A stretch of 22,855 nucleotides of DNA from JAWLCG01 sp041687295 (GCA_041687295.1 JAWLCG010000030.1:1-22855), one strand, 5' to 3'. Positions 8,246 to 17,528 are shown, counted from the first letter of the stretch. Notes: generated from the letters alone by a model not told the origin. Made by a program: numbers and translations.

Positions 8246-10395
8246 CGGCCGGGCCCTTCCTGGCTCTGGGCCCCCACGATCTGCTCCAGCAGCCCCTCGC
8301 TCTCCTCCTGCAGGGCCAGCAGGTCGGCCCGGATTTCGTCCAGTGAGCGCATGGGCTGGGGCTTGTAGAAGTGCCGCGTGAAGCTGATCTCGTAGCCGAT
8401 CTGCGTCTTGGTCGGGTCGATCCAGGCGTCGGGGACGTGGGGCAGCACCTCGCGGCGGAAGAAGGCCTCGATGCCGCCGTCTTCCAGCAGAGGCACCTGC
8501 TCGGTGTCGCGGAGGTCGCTGTCGGGCTCGTACTCGACGAGGCGCGGCTTGCCCTCGAGGGTGACGGCGTACAGGCCGTGGAGTGGGTCGGGCTCGGCCT
8601 TGGCGGGGCTGATCTTGCGGATGACCGGCTGGGCCTCCTCGTCGCGGGCCGTCAGGGCGTCGCGGAGGAGCTTCTCGCGCTTGGCGTTGATCTTGCCGCA
8701 CTGCTCCCTGGCCTCGACGTCTGCCGCCCGCAGGAAGGCGTTGTAGTCGCGGTGCGGCCCGGGGCCGAAGCGCTCGGCCACGACGTCGGCGGCGTCGGCG
8801 AGGCCCTCGTCCTTGGCCTGGCGGCACGCCTGGCGGAGCCGGGCCCGGGCGTCGGGCGCCAGGTCCACCCGCAGCCGCAGGGGCCGCTCGACGGTGACCT
8901 TCCAGTAGCCGAAGGCCTCGTTGGCAAAAATCTTCGACTGCTCGGTCTGCCGGAAGGCGATGAACAGGTCGGTGATCTGGCGGATCTGCTCGGCCGAGAG
9001 CTCGCAGTTCTTCTTGCCCAGGTTCTTCCGCAGGGGCTGGTAGATGTTCGTGGCGTCGATGAGCTGCACCTGGCCGCGGCGGTGCTCGGGCTTGCGGTTG
9101 GTCAGCACCCAGATGTAGGTGGCGATGCCGGTGTTGTAGAACATGTTCAGCGGCAGCGCGATGATGGCTTCGAGCCAGTCGTTCTCGATGATCCAGCGGC
9201 GGATGTTGCTCTCGCCCTGGCCGGCGTCGCCGGTGAACAGCGACGAGCCGTTGTGCACCTCGGCGATGCGGCTACCCAGCGGCGTGCGGGCGGTGGGCCG
9301 GACCATCTTGGCCAGCTTGTTGACCAGGAACAGCAGCTGCCCGTCGCTGGAGCGGGTCAGCAGCGAGAGCTCCTCGCCGCGGTGCTGGACGGTGAAGCGC
9401 GGGTCGGACAGGTCCTTCTTGCCGCCCATGCGCTCCTGGTCGGTCTTCCAGCTCTTGCCGTAGGGCGGGTTGGAGAGCATGAAGTCGAACTCGCTGGACG
9501 GGAAGGCGTCGGCCGAGAGCGTCGAGCCGAACTTCATGTTCTCGGCGGCCGCCCCTTCGCCCTTGAGCAGCAGATCGGCCTTGCTGATGGCGTAGGTCTC
9601 GGGGTTGATCTCCTGGCCGAACAGGTGGATGGAGACCTCCTTGCCGTGAGCCTCGGCCAGCTCGACGAGGGTCTCCTCGGCCACCGTCAGCATGCCGCCG
9701 GTACCGCAGGCGCCGTCGTAGATGCGGTAAGGGGCGTCGCGGATCTCGTCGGCGACGGGCAGGAAGATCAGGTTGGCCATGAGCTTCACCACGTCGCGGG
9801 GCGTGAAGTGCTCGCCGGCCTCCTCATTGTTCTCCTCGTTGAAGCGGCGGATGAGCTCCTCGAAAATGGTGCCCATGGCGTGGTTGTCCAGCCCGGGCAG
9901 GCGGACGTTCCCGTCGGCGCCCGGGACGGGATTGGGGCTGAGGTTGATGTCGGCACTGGTGAACTTCTCGATGAGGCTGCCCAGAGAGTCGGCCTCGACC
10001 AGCGTAGATATCTGGTTGCGGAACTTGAATTTGTCGAGGATCTCCTGCACGTTGGGCGAGAAGCCGTCGAGGTAGGCCTCGAAGTCGGCCCGCAGCTGCT
10101 GCTGGCGGGCCCGGGATCGCAGGTCGCGCAGGGTGAACGGCGAGACGTTGTAGAACGCCTGCCCCGCCTCGGCGGCCAGGGCGTCGCGCTTGTTGGCGAT
10201 GCCGGCGGCGTCGAGCTGCTCGTTGAGCCTCAGCACGGCCGCCTTGGTCGACTCCAGCACCGAGTCCAGCCGGCGGATGACGGTCATCGGCAGGATGACG
10301 TCGCGGTATTTGCCGCGCTGGTAGACGTCGCGAAGGACGTCGTCGGCGATACCCCAGATAAAACCGGCGATCCAGTTGAGCTGCCCGTTATCCAT
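8242..10395 (-). CDS. hsdM: type I restriction adenine methyltransferase, M subunit
   Basis: From the ATG at 10395 the protein has 717 residues; the frame opens at 10470, but MDNGQLNWIAGFIWGIADD fits the family N-terminus and AAGGAG lies upstream. Residues ~1-140 are the HsdM N-terminal helical domain. SAM motif I (YDGACGTGGM) is at ~226-235 and catalytic NPPY at ~309-312, followed by the rest of the N6-adenine methylase fold. After ~480 comes a long C-terminal extension of ~230 residues, seen in the longer HsdM subfamily, ending in a coiled-coil-like segment (LDEIRADLLALQEESEGLLEQI). It methylates the target set by HsdS and is the first gene of the operon. Confidence 0.96.
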   Translation of the reverse strand: MDNGQLNWIAGFIWGIADDVLRDVYQRGKYRDVILPMTVIRRLDSVLESTKAAVLRLNEQLDAAGIANKRDALAAEAGQAFYNVSPFTLRDLRSRARQQQLRADFEAYLDGFSPNVQEILDKFKFRNQISTLVEADSLGSLIEKFTSADINLSPNPVPGADGNVRLPGLDNHAMGTIFEELIRRFNEENNEEAGEHFTPRDVVKLMANLIFLPVADEIRDAPYRIYDGACGTGGMLTVAEETLVELAEAHGKEVSIHLFGQEINPETYAISKADLLLKGEGAAAENMKFGSTLSADAFPSSEFDFMLSNPPYGKSWKTDQERMGGKKDLSDPRFTVQHRGEELSLLTRSSDGQLLFLVNKLAKMVRPTARTPLGSRIAEVHNGSSLFTGDAGQGESNIRRWIIENDWLEAIIALPLNMFYNTGIATYIWVLTNRKPEHRRGQVQLIDATNIYQPLRKNLGKKNCELSAEQIRQITDLFIAFRQTEQSKIFANEAFGYWKVTVERPLRLRVDLAPDARARLRQACRQAKDEGLADAADVVAERFGPGPHRDYNAFLRAADVEAREQCGKINAKREKLLRDALTARDEEAQPVIRKISPAKAEPDPLHGLYAVTLEGKPRLVEYEPDSDLRDTEQVPLLEDGGIEAFFRREVLPHVPDAWIDPTKTQIGYEISFTRHFYKPQPMRSLDEIRADLLALQEESEGLLEQIVGAQSQEGPGR

Positions 10396-10482
10396 GCCGA
10401 CCACCACTCCTTGCCGGTACACATAGCCCCTTTTACCGCCTGCAGATAGGAAACTGCCCCACCTGGGCAACCGGTGCCCCTG

Positions 10483-10511
10483 ATGGTACCCGCCCTATCG
10501 GTCGCTGTCAA
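10483..10511 (-). promoter_or_regulatory. sigma70-type promoter of the restriction operon
   Basis: Minus strand: perfect -35 TTGACA (10511-10506), 17-base spacer, -10 TACCAT (10488-10483). This gives a leader of about 80 bases to the hsdM ATG at 10395, which contains a small hairpin TGCCC/GGGCA near 10455-10469. Confidence 0.6.
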
Positions 10512-10587
10512 ACAATGCCACGACCCGCCTGAGGGCCCTTCGCAGTGTAGTCAGCGGCCATGACAGGTGTGGTCGCACCGCTTCCTG

Positions 10588-10630
10588 CAAAGGGGCCACC
10601 AGCAGGGCGGCCCCCTCCCTGGTGCCTTTG
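10588..10630. repeat. inverted repeat in the divergent promoter region
   Basis: Arms CAAAGG-GGC-CACCAG (10588-10602) and CTGGTGCCTTTG (10619-10630) pair over 12 bp with a 3-base bulge. It lies between the two divergent promoters, just upstream of the plus-strand -35. It may be an operator shared by both, or an outward-facing structural element. The 10396-10729 gap holds no gene I can support. Confidence 0.35.
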
Positions 10631-10634
10631 GGCC

Positions 10635-10663
10635 GTGACGGGGCCCGTGAACTGTAGTATGAT
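10635..10663 (+). promoter_or_regulatory. sigma70-type promoter of the unknown HTH gene
   Basis: GTGACG (10635-10640), 17-base spacer, TATGAT (10658-10663), giving a leader of about 60 bases to the ATG at 10730. The -35 is only partly consensus. Confidence 0.4.
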
Positions 10664-10729
10664 CCGCGCCACACGGCGTCCCCATTGCGCGGCTTGAGGG
10701 CCGCCCCTCTCTCCAGGGAAGGTGAAGCC

Positions 10730-11701
10730 ATGCCAGATACTCCAGCGCCCGAGTGGGTCAACTCAGCCATTCACAGGATCCGGGAATGGGTGCAGATTCC
10801 GGAGTTCAAGCAGCGGTTCCAGGAGCAGATCCGCGCATGGGTCAACACGCAGAACGAGCAACAGCAGAACCTGCAAGCGTGGCAGCGGCAGCAAGCCGAA
10901 CGCCTTGAGCCGTACTTCAAGAAAGCTTGGGCGAACTCGGTAATCCACGGCTTTGTGCGAGTACGGCACCTTGAGCCCCCGGTGATCGGCCTCACCTACT
11001 CGGTCGCGTGGTGTGCCTCTATGCCACCCCGGCCAGAGCCGTGCCCGCATGGATTCGTCTGGTTCACGCGAGGCAACGGGCTCGACCTGCCGCCGGACCT
11101 GCCGCCGCGCGCCCTGGTCCCGGTGACCCTGGCGGATTCCATCCGAGAGGGCGAGCCACGCGTGCGGAGCATTTGGGGGGAGGGCAGCTACAAGACTTTT
11201 CTACGGAAAGAAGAGCTGGCTCTTGACGAGCAGTATGCCCTGCTGGCGGCAATGGTGGACCGCTCCTGCCGTGAAGACCGGATTTCCCCATGGCCGTCAG
11301 GCGCCATGACGCCGAGTTCCTGCGAGACCTGGGGCCAGCAGATACGGTATGCGGGGTTAGTTCGTGAAGAGGCTTTCCGCTTCCTCGACGAGTTTCGGAT
11401 GGACGGCATCCTCTGCAGCGTCAAGAAGGATCTGCAGAAGATGGGGCTATTGGGAACCGAAGCCCCGGCGGGTGAAGCGCCCGTTGTCGAGCAGCATGTC
11501 ACCCTTGACCAAGCAGCCGCCCTTGTAGGCCGCTCGAAGAGCACTCTTCGCAGGCTGTACGACAAAGGCGATCTGCCCGAACCGGATGTAGCCGGCGGCA
11601 AGGGGAAAGCACACGAGTGGAAATGGAGTACGCTTCGCCCGCTTCTTGAGGAGGCTTTCGAGCGGCCCCTGCCCGAGCGAGTGCCCACCTTCTCCGATTG
11701 A
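10730..11701 (+). CDS. unknown protein with coiled coil and C-terminal HTH
   Basis: A 323-residue protein from the ATG at 10730, preceded by GGGAAGGTG; an ATG at 10685 in the same frame lacks a good site. Residues ~20-65 are glutamine-rich and probably coiled coil (QNEQQQNLQAWQRQQAERLE). The middle ~70-240 has no motif I recognise. Residues ~258-312 look like a MerR/excisionase-type HTH (VTLDQAAALVGRSKSTLRRL) with a wing ending in a KWSTLRPLLEE helix. It is divergent from the restriction operon and about 65 bases upstream of the small HTH genes. A regulator or a replication/partition accessory factor are both possible; I do not assign a function. Confidence 0.7.
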   Translation: MPDTPAPEWVNSAIHRIREWVQIPEFKQRFQEQIRAWVNTQNEQQQNLQAWQRQQAERLEPYFKKAWANSVIHGFVRVRHLEPPVIGLTYSVAWCASMPPRPEPCPHGFVWFTRGNGLDLPPDLPPRALVPVTLADSIREGEPRVRSIWGEGSYKTFLRKEELALDEQYALLAAMVDRSCREDRISPWPSGAMTPSSCETWGQQIRYAGLVREEAFRFLDEFRMDGILCSVKKDLQKMGLLGTEAPAGEAPVVEQHVTLDQAAALVGRSKSTLRRLYDKGDLPEPDVAGGKGKAHEWKWSTLRPLLEEAFERPLPERVPTFSD

Positions 11702-11702
11702 G

Positions 11703-11754
11703 TGTCAACCGATGTCAACCTATCCCATCCGGACTCATTTCGGAAACCATCCGG
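11703..11754. repeat. paired short direct repeats before the excisionase-like genes
   Basis: TGTCAACC occurs at 11703-11710 and 11713-11720 (10-bp period, one helical turn) and CCATCCGG at 11725-11732 and 11747-11754 (22-bp period). They fill the gap before a small HTH gene. This spacing suits binding by a small HTH protein, but short repeats can arise by chance. Confidence 0.35.
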
Positions 11755-11766
11755 TAGAACGGGGGC

Positions 11767-12006
11767 ATGGATGCCAAACCGAATTTCGCCGAAGCAACCC
11801 GCTTTGACGCGGATGCGGTCTACACCGACGGGCAACTGCGGCTCCTGCTGGGGCTAACCTCCGCCACGCTTGGCCGCGCCCGCCGCAACGGGAAGCTGCG
11901 GTACTCGCGGCAGGGGCACCGGATCCTGTACCGCGGGAGCTGGATTCTGTCTTGGCTGGATGGCGATGCCCGCCCCATCGGGAAGGGGGGCCGCCATGCC
12001 TCCTGA
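11767..12006 (+). CDS. small excisionase/MerR-like HTH protein
   Basis: A 79-residue protein. Residues ~20-65 match the winged helix of excisionase-like proteins: YTDGQLRLLLGLTSATLGRA as the HTH, then a basic wing (RRNGKLRYSRQGHRILYRGS) and a closing helix with ILSWLDG. Such proteins bind DNA to steer integrase toward excision, or act as repressors or activators like AlpA. The start has GGGGG almost touching the ATG, a poor site. Its end overlaps the next gene by 11 bases, so the two are probably translated together. Confidence 0.7.
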   Translation: MDAKPNFAEATRFDADAVYTDGQLRLLLGLTSATLGRARRNGKLRYSRQGHRILYRGSWILSWLDGDARPIGKGGRHAS

Positions 12007-12229
12007 GCCCGCCACTGCCCTTCTCCTGGACGCCGCCGGCGCCGCCCGTCTGTGCGGGGTGAGCCGGACGACCTGGTTTGCCATGGTGGCGGCCGGACGC
12101 GTGCCGCCCGCGGCCCTGCGGCATGGGCGGGTCGTTCGCTGGTCGCGGGACGAGCTGGCGGCCTGGATCGCCGCCGGCTGCCCCGCCGCCGACCGCTGGT
12201 CGACCGAGCGAAAGGCGGGCCGGCGATGA
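11996..12229 (+). CDS. second small excisionase/AlpA-like HTH protein
   Basis: A 77-residue protein from the ATG at 11996, preceded by AAGGGGGG five bases away; a longer frame from 11870 only adds antisense-like sequence. It reads as one HTH/wing unit: LLLDAAGAARLCGVSRTTWF, then a wing with ALRHGRVVRWSRDELAAWIA. This is the classic layout of DNA-binding proteins of the excisionase/AlpA family. It overlaps the preceding HTH gene and its TGA overlaps the initiator ATG (ATGA). Two adjacent excisionase-like genes of different sequence could divide excision and transcription control, but that is inference. Confidence 0.75.
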   Translation: MPPEPATALLLDAAGAARLCGVSRTTWFAMVAAGRVPPAALRHGRVVRWSRDELAAWIAAGCPAADRWSTERKAGRR

Positions 12230-13062
12230 GCGGAAACGCACCGGACAGGCAGGTTGGCGAGGTCGGTTTCTGGCGTCTGCCACACAACGAACTGGCGGCC
12301 GTGCTGGCCCGGCCTGACCTGTCATGGGAAACGGCCCGGGTGTACCTGGCCCTGGCAGACTTGACGCGAGGATACGGAAGGGCTCGGGGCGTGGTCAGTC
12401 TGGGCCAGATCTCCGAACGTGTCGGCGGAATGCCTCGGCGGTACGTCACGAGGGCCCTCGCCGCCCTGAGGGCGAAGGGTCTTTGCGGGCAGGAGCCATC
12501 GAAGGGGCAGAGCGTCATCCGATGGGTAACATGGCCGCCTCCGCCTGCCCCGCCCCGCTGGGGTTCCGCCAAGGCTGTTCTCAAGGCCGAGAACACCCCC
12601 GGCCCTGTTCTCAAGGCTGAGAACACCTCTGTTCCCGGGGCCGAGAACAGAAGTGTACTCCAGGCTGAGAACAGCACTGTTCCCAATGGCGCCCCACTCC
12701 AAGAAGAAGACAAGAAGTGCAAGAAAGGGAAGAAGAATACACAGTGTGATTTGACCCTCGGATTCGCCGCGTTCTGGGAAAAGTACCCCGGTCCCCGAAA
12801 GGGGAGCAGGGCACAGGCGTTCGCCAAGTGGCAGCAGCTGCACCTTGAGCCGCAGACCGACCTGGTGCTGTCCTGCCTCGCGACGTTCGCCCGGTGCGAG
12901 CAGTGGGCAAAGGACCGCGGGCAGTACGTGCCCATGGCCGTGACCTGGCTGAACCGTAAGCAGTGGACCGAGGACCCCTCCGAATGGCCCGCCCCCGCCG
13001 ATGGCCGCAGTCGCAGCCGCCAGATCATCGAGGAAAGGGATCGTGCTGATGGACTCCTGTAG
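12226..13062 (+). CDS. phage Rep_O-like replication initiator with internal origin
   Basis: A 278-residue protein. Residues ~20-100 resemble the winged-helix DNA-binding domain of phage O / replisome organiser proteins (SWETARVYLALADLTRGYGR, VSLGQISERVGG, RALAALRAKGL). Residues ~117-153 are a low-complexity linker with repeated VLKAENT, which is simply what the DNA iterons encode. Residues ~175-265 (FAAFWEKYPGPRKGSRAQAF, then VPMAVTWLN) resemble the C-terminal domain of phage and plasmid initiators that engage the helicase or its loader. The start overlaps the preceding stop as ATGA. Layout matches lambda O, whose gene also holds the origin between its two domains. Confidence 0.75.
   Translation: MSGNAPDRQVGEVGFWRLPHNELAAVLARPDLSWETARVYLALADLTRGYGRARGVVSLGQISERVGGMPRRYVTRALAALRAKGLCGQEPSKGQSVIRWVTWPPPPAPPRWGSAKAVLKAENTPGPVLKAENTSVPGAENRSVLQAENSTVPNGAPLQEEDKKCKKGKKNTQCDLTLGFAAFWEKYPGPRKGSRAQAFAKWQQLHLEPQTDLVLSCLATFARCEQWAKDRGQYVPMAVTWLNRKQWTEDPSEWPAPADGRSRSRQIIEERDRADGLL
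12575..12684 (+). repeat. iteron array, likely replication origin inside the initiator gene
   Basis: Four palindromic iterons of the form TGTTCTC-N6-GAGAACA start at 12576, 12606, 12630 and 12654, plus a half-site TGTTCCC at 12678. Spacing is 30, 24, 24 and 24 bp. Right next to them, 12701-12753 is a purine-rich, lower-GC stretch (AAGAAGAAGACAAG... to GTGATTT) that could be the unwinding region. Iterons followed by an AT-richer segment in the middle of an O-type gene is the lambda ori layout. Confidence 0.75.
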
Positions 13063-13600
13063 CCGCAGTCAGGTGGACGCGACACTACGCCGGTTCTGGG
13101 CCGCGCGGGTGGTGCAGATTGAGAAGACCGGCGATGACGCCTGGGCCAACACCCTGGAAGAGTTCTGGATTGGCTTACGCCGCTTTCAGCCCGAGGTCAT
13201 CCAGGAGGCGTGCCGTCGCCTGTGGCGTAAGAATCATCGCGACCTTCCCAATGAGGACACCATTCGCAATGCCATCGAGCGTGTACTCGACGAGCAGAAG
13301 CGGGCCCGCGTCGGGGCCATGGAGCGAACCGCTCAGGCCGAGGCGGAGGGGCTGCACTACCGCACGAACGCCACGGCGGGCATGCCCGAGCTGGTGCGCC
13401 TGCAGCGGCAGACCCTGGCGGCCGGGGACATCCAGGCCCACCTGGAGCACCTGGAGGAGGGCATCCGGCGCTACATTCCCGCCGACTCGGACAGCCCTGG
13501 CCCCAGCCGAGACGAACTGCTTGCGGCCCTGCCTAGCCTCAGGGAGCGACTACTGCAGCGCGGCCTGAGCCACCAGCACAGGCCCGCCAAGGGTCCATGA
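13049..13600 (+). CDS. small helicase-loader-like protein (tentative)
   Basis: A 183-residue protein from the ATG at 13049, with AGGAAAGGG upstream; it overlaps the initiator gene by 14 bases. Residues ~1-85 are helical: DATLRRFWAARVVQIEKTGD, then EEFWIGLRRFQPEVIQEACR, then LPNEDTIRNAIERVL. The pattern of a W/F-rich helix pair followed by a P-x-x-x-x-I helix recalls phage loaders of the G39P type (PF11417), which deliver replicative helicase. The rest is charged helix and a proline-rich tail. The position directly after a Rep_O-like gene (as lambda P follows O) is the stronger argument. Family assignment needs a profile search. Confidence 0.5.
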   Translation: MDSCSRSQVDATLRRFWAARVVQIEKTGDDAWANTLEEFWIGLRRFQPEVIQEACRRLWRKNHRDLPNEDTIRNAIERVLDEQKRARVGAMERTAQAEAEGLHYRTNATAGMPELVRLQRQTLAAGDIQAHLEHLEEGIRRYIPADSDSPGPSRDELLAALPSLRERLLQRGLSHQHRPAKGP

Positions 13601-13760
13601 AGGCAGCCGCCTGCCTCTCAGGCCGCACAACCCGGCACGGGTGCAGGGCGGACGGAGGTCGCGGCTTACAGTGCCGCCCAGAGCGACACAGCGTCCAAGA
13701 GCCCGCTGGGCTCAGGAGCGGCGACTTCCGGGGATGCCCCAGAAATCCCCGCGGGAAAGC

Positions 13761-13789
13761 TTGACATATTTCCAAGTATGCTCTAGGAT
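13761..13789 (+). promoter_or_regulatory. strong promoter with embedded operator for the XRE gene
   Basis: Perfect -35 TTGACA (13761-13766), 17-base spacer, -10 TAGGAT (13784-13789). The predicted start site falls at about 13796, the A of the ATG, so the mRNA would be leaderless. A 16-bp near-palindrome CATATTTCCAAGTATG (13765-13780; 12 of 16 positions symmetric) overlaps the spacer and could be the repressor's own operator. Confidence 0.7.
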
Positions 13790-13795
13790 GGAGAC

Positions 13796-14073
13796 ATGGG
13801 AAAGCAGCGCGTGAAACTCAGCGACCAGATACGCCAGGCCGTGGACGCTTCGGGTATGAGCCGCTACGCCATCTGCAAGGCCAGTGGCATCGACCAGGGG
13901 GGCATGTCGAACTTCATGGCGGGTAAGCGTGGCCTGTCACTGGCTGCGTTGGACGCCCTGGCGGACGTGCTGGGGCTGAGTATCACCACCAGGGATGCAG
14001 CAGCGGAGGCGAAGGCCCCACACGCACCACAGACGCACTCGTCCGGCCGGAACAAGGGCAAGCGAGGAAGAGC

Positions 14074-14077
<4 letters not shown>
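13796..14077 (+). CDS. XRE-family HTH repressor
   Basis: A 93-residue protein. Residues ~6-62 are a Cro/CI-type HTH: LSDQIRQAVDASGMSRYAIC, KASGIDQGGMSNFMAGKRGL, then LAALDALADVLGLSI. The last ~28 residues are basic and disordered. There is only GGAG two bases before the ATG, too close to act as a normal ribosome site, which fits leaderless translation as for lambda cI from PRM. The stop overlaps the integrase start as ATGA, so repressor and integrase are made from one transcript. It probably represses its own promoter and the module; that is inference from position and the operator-like palindrome. Confidence 0.85.
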
Positions 14078-15860
<1,783 letters not shown>

Positions 15861-15879
<19 letters not shown>

Positions 15880-16204
15880 GATCGTCAGCTGCGATCACTC
15901 GCCCTGGCGGCGGAGCAGCCGGACGCCAGGGCCCGACCGTGTCGAGCATACGCGTACACGGGCCAGTGACAGGTGATCACGCCTCGGCCCGCCCTCGCCG
16001 TACTCGATCGGCAGACTCCGCCCCCTCCTACCGTCGCCAGTCCCGCAGCAATGGTCAGGACCGGCCTTCGCCGGAACCGCTGGCAAACGCCACTCCCTCG
16101 GCGCCTACGGCACGCGCGAGAGTCGCGACGCAGTCCGTGGATGCCACGTCGCCCTGCCAATGCTCCTGTCGGTGCGGATGGGGCAGTTGCAGCCAAGCGC
16201 GGGG
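15861..16204. other. intergenic stretch after the tRNA, with a hairpin
   Basis: No gene that I can support. A perfect 9-bp inverted repeat GCCCTGGCG / CGCCAGGGC lies at 15901-15909 and 15924-15932, and a smaller GATCG/CGATC stem at 15880-15896. Either could help end tRNA transcription, though no T-run follows. The remainder up to the stop codon at 16205 shows no structure. Confidence 0.4.
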
Positions 16205-17398
16205 TCAGCTTTCCGGAGTCACCAGGGCGAGTTGGAAACCGGCCGCGGGGGTTTCCAGGGGCATCGCGCTGCCGGCGGTGGCACAGACGCTGCTCGACCA
16301 TCGGCCCTGCTCGATATGCAGCCAGCGCAGCGTTACGCGAGGGCTGCTGAAGGCGGAACAGTCAAGCGTCGCCCGGCCACCGTTGAGAAAGCAGACCGCA
16401 GCCGCCTGGCCGGGGCTGGCCAGACAGAACGCGGCGTTGGGCACTGCGTCACCGAGCAGCTCCGGCGCCGGGCGGGCCGTGAACAGATCCATCGCCTCGC
16501 TGAACAGACGCATGCTGCACAGATGGCGCCGCGCCGGCTCGCTGAGGCCCAGGCCCGAGGGCGGCCGGTGGAACCGGGACGAGGCCAGGCCGGCGAAGAT
16601 GTTCCGCCAGAAGCGCTCGAGGCCCTGCTGCGGGTCGCCGAAAGGATACTTGCCCGACGCGCCGTAGATCTTCACGCAGTTGATCGGCCGGGGGTGGTCC
16701 GACTGCTCCACCTTCCGCCGCACCCACAGGGCCGTCTCGTAGTGCGTCTGGCCGTGCTGCATGTTGTGGTTGGAGATGTCGACGAAGCTGTAGAGCTGGG
16801 GATGGTCGAGGGTCTGCGAGGCCTTAGCCCGGTCGAGGTAGGGATGGTCATGGCCGGTCTGTCGCAGGGCCCCGACGACCGCGCCGTCGGTGGGGTCCCA
16901 GTTGTCCCACATCTCGGTGGTCTCGATGCTCACGCCGCGCTGGCCCGCCCGCTGCCGCACGTGTCGGCACCAGTACTCTCCCCACGCCGGGTCGGAGCAG
17001 GTCTCGTTGTCCATGCAGTAGAGCACGTGGCCAAACGGGAGGCTGAACCCGAGCACCCGATCGATGAACGCCTCCTGGTACCGCCGGACGAGCGCGAGGT
17101 CCCGCAGGGCGGGGACGGTCTCGAACAGCGGCTGGATGCGTTCCCAGGCCTCGTACTCGATGGAGTCGGGCAGGCCGGACTCCTCGGCCGAGAAATTGAC
17201 GTTGTTCGCCGGGTTGAGCGGATGCCCATGCCAGCCGCGGGCGTAGTTGTCGTGCGGGTCCCACAGTTCGACCTGGATGATGATGTCCCGCTCGGCCGTC
17301 AGGCGCAGGAAGCGGTGGAACCGGTGCCAGTACGCCGGTACAGCCAAGGCGGCTCGGTGGCCGGTGAGAGCGGGATATGCGGAGGGGCTTCCCGGCAT
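16205..17398 (-). CDS. glycoside-hydrolase-like TIM-barrel protein, probably N-terminally truncated
   Basis: A 397-residue protein. The segment YWHRFHRFLRLTAERDIIIQ followed by VELWDPHDNY, then NPANNVNFSAEESGLPDSIE, VLYCMDNET and a SIETTEMWDNWD strand, resembles (beta/alpha)8 glycosidases; the N-E of MDNET suits the clan GH-A acid/base. Residues ~310-397 look like a small beta domain. Relatives are usually secreted and start ~100 residues earlier; here there is no signal peptide and an in-frame stop lies 36 bases before the ATG (17432-17434). Either this is a short cytosolic member or a 5'-truncated remnant. It stands alone, divergent from amtB. Substrate unknown. Confidence 0.6.
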   Translation of the reverse strand: MPGSPSAYPALTGHRAALAVPAYWHRFHRFLRLTAERDIIIQVELWDPHDNYARGWHGHPLNPANNVNFSAEESGLPDSIEYEAWERIQPLFETVPALRDLALVRRYQEAFIDRVLGFSLPFGHVLYCMDNETCSDPAWGEYWCRHVRQRAGQRGVSIETTEMWDNWDPTDGAVVGALRQTGHDHPYLDRAKASQTLDHPQLYSFVDISNHNMQHGQTHYETALWVRRKVEQSDHPRPINCVKIYGASGKYPFGDPQQGLERFWRNIFAGLASSRFHRPPSGLGLSEPARRHLCSMRLFSEAMDLFTARPAPELLGDAVPNAAFCLASPGQAAAVCFLNGGRATLDCSAFSSPRVTLRWLHIEQGRWSSSVCATAGSAMPLETPAAGFQLALVTPES

Positions 17399-17406
17399 GA
17401 TTGTTT

Positions 17407-17435
17407 TACATATTTGTGCAAACCCTGGGCGTCAC
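17407..17435 (-). promoter_or_regulatory. weak promoter candidate for the glycosidase-like gene
   Basis: Minus strand GTGACG (17435-17430), 17-base spacer, TATGTA (17412-17407), 8 bases before the ATG. Agreement with consensus is partial, and the leader would be near zero. Confidence 0.25.
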
Positions 17436-17528
17436 AGAACACTTTTGTAGCGCATCCTCACTAGGCCGAAAGAGGGGCCCTCGCTGCAAGAGGCTCCACA
17501 CTAGTGTCTTGCCGCACACGATGCATTC

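Noticed and set aside
8371..10449. 692-codon plus-strand frame opposite hsdM
   Set aside because: Shadow of the methylase gene; V/L/G-rich sequence without domains.
12575..12684. Repeat cluster considered as a CRISPR array
   Set aside because: Units are 20-bp palindromes at 24-30 bp period, so spacers would be 4-10 bases, and the cluster lies inside an open gene; iterons fit better.
13699..13713. GAGCCC-GCT-GGGCTC hairpin before the repressor promoter
   Set aside because: Only a 6-bp stem with no T-run; not enough to call a terminator or operator.
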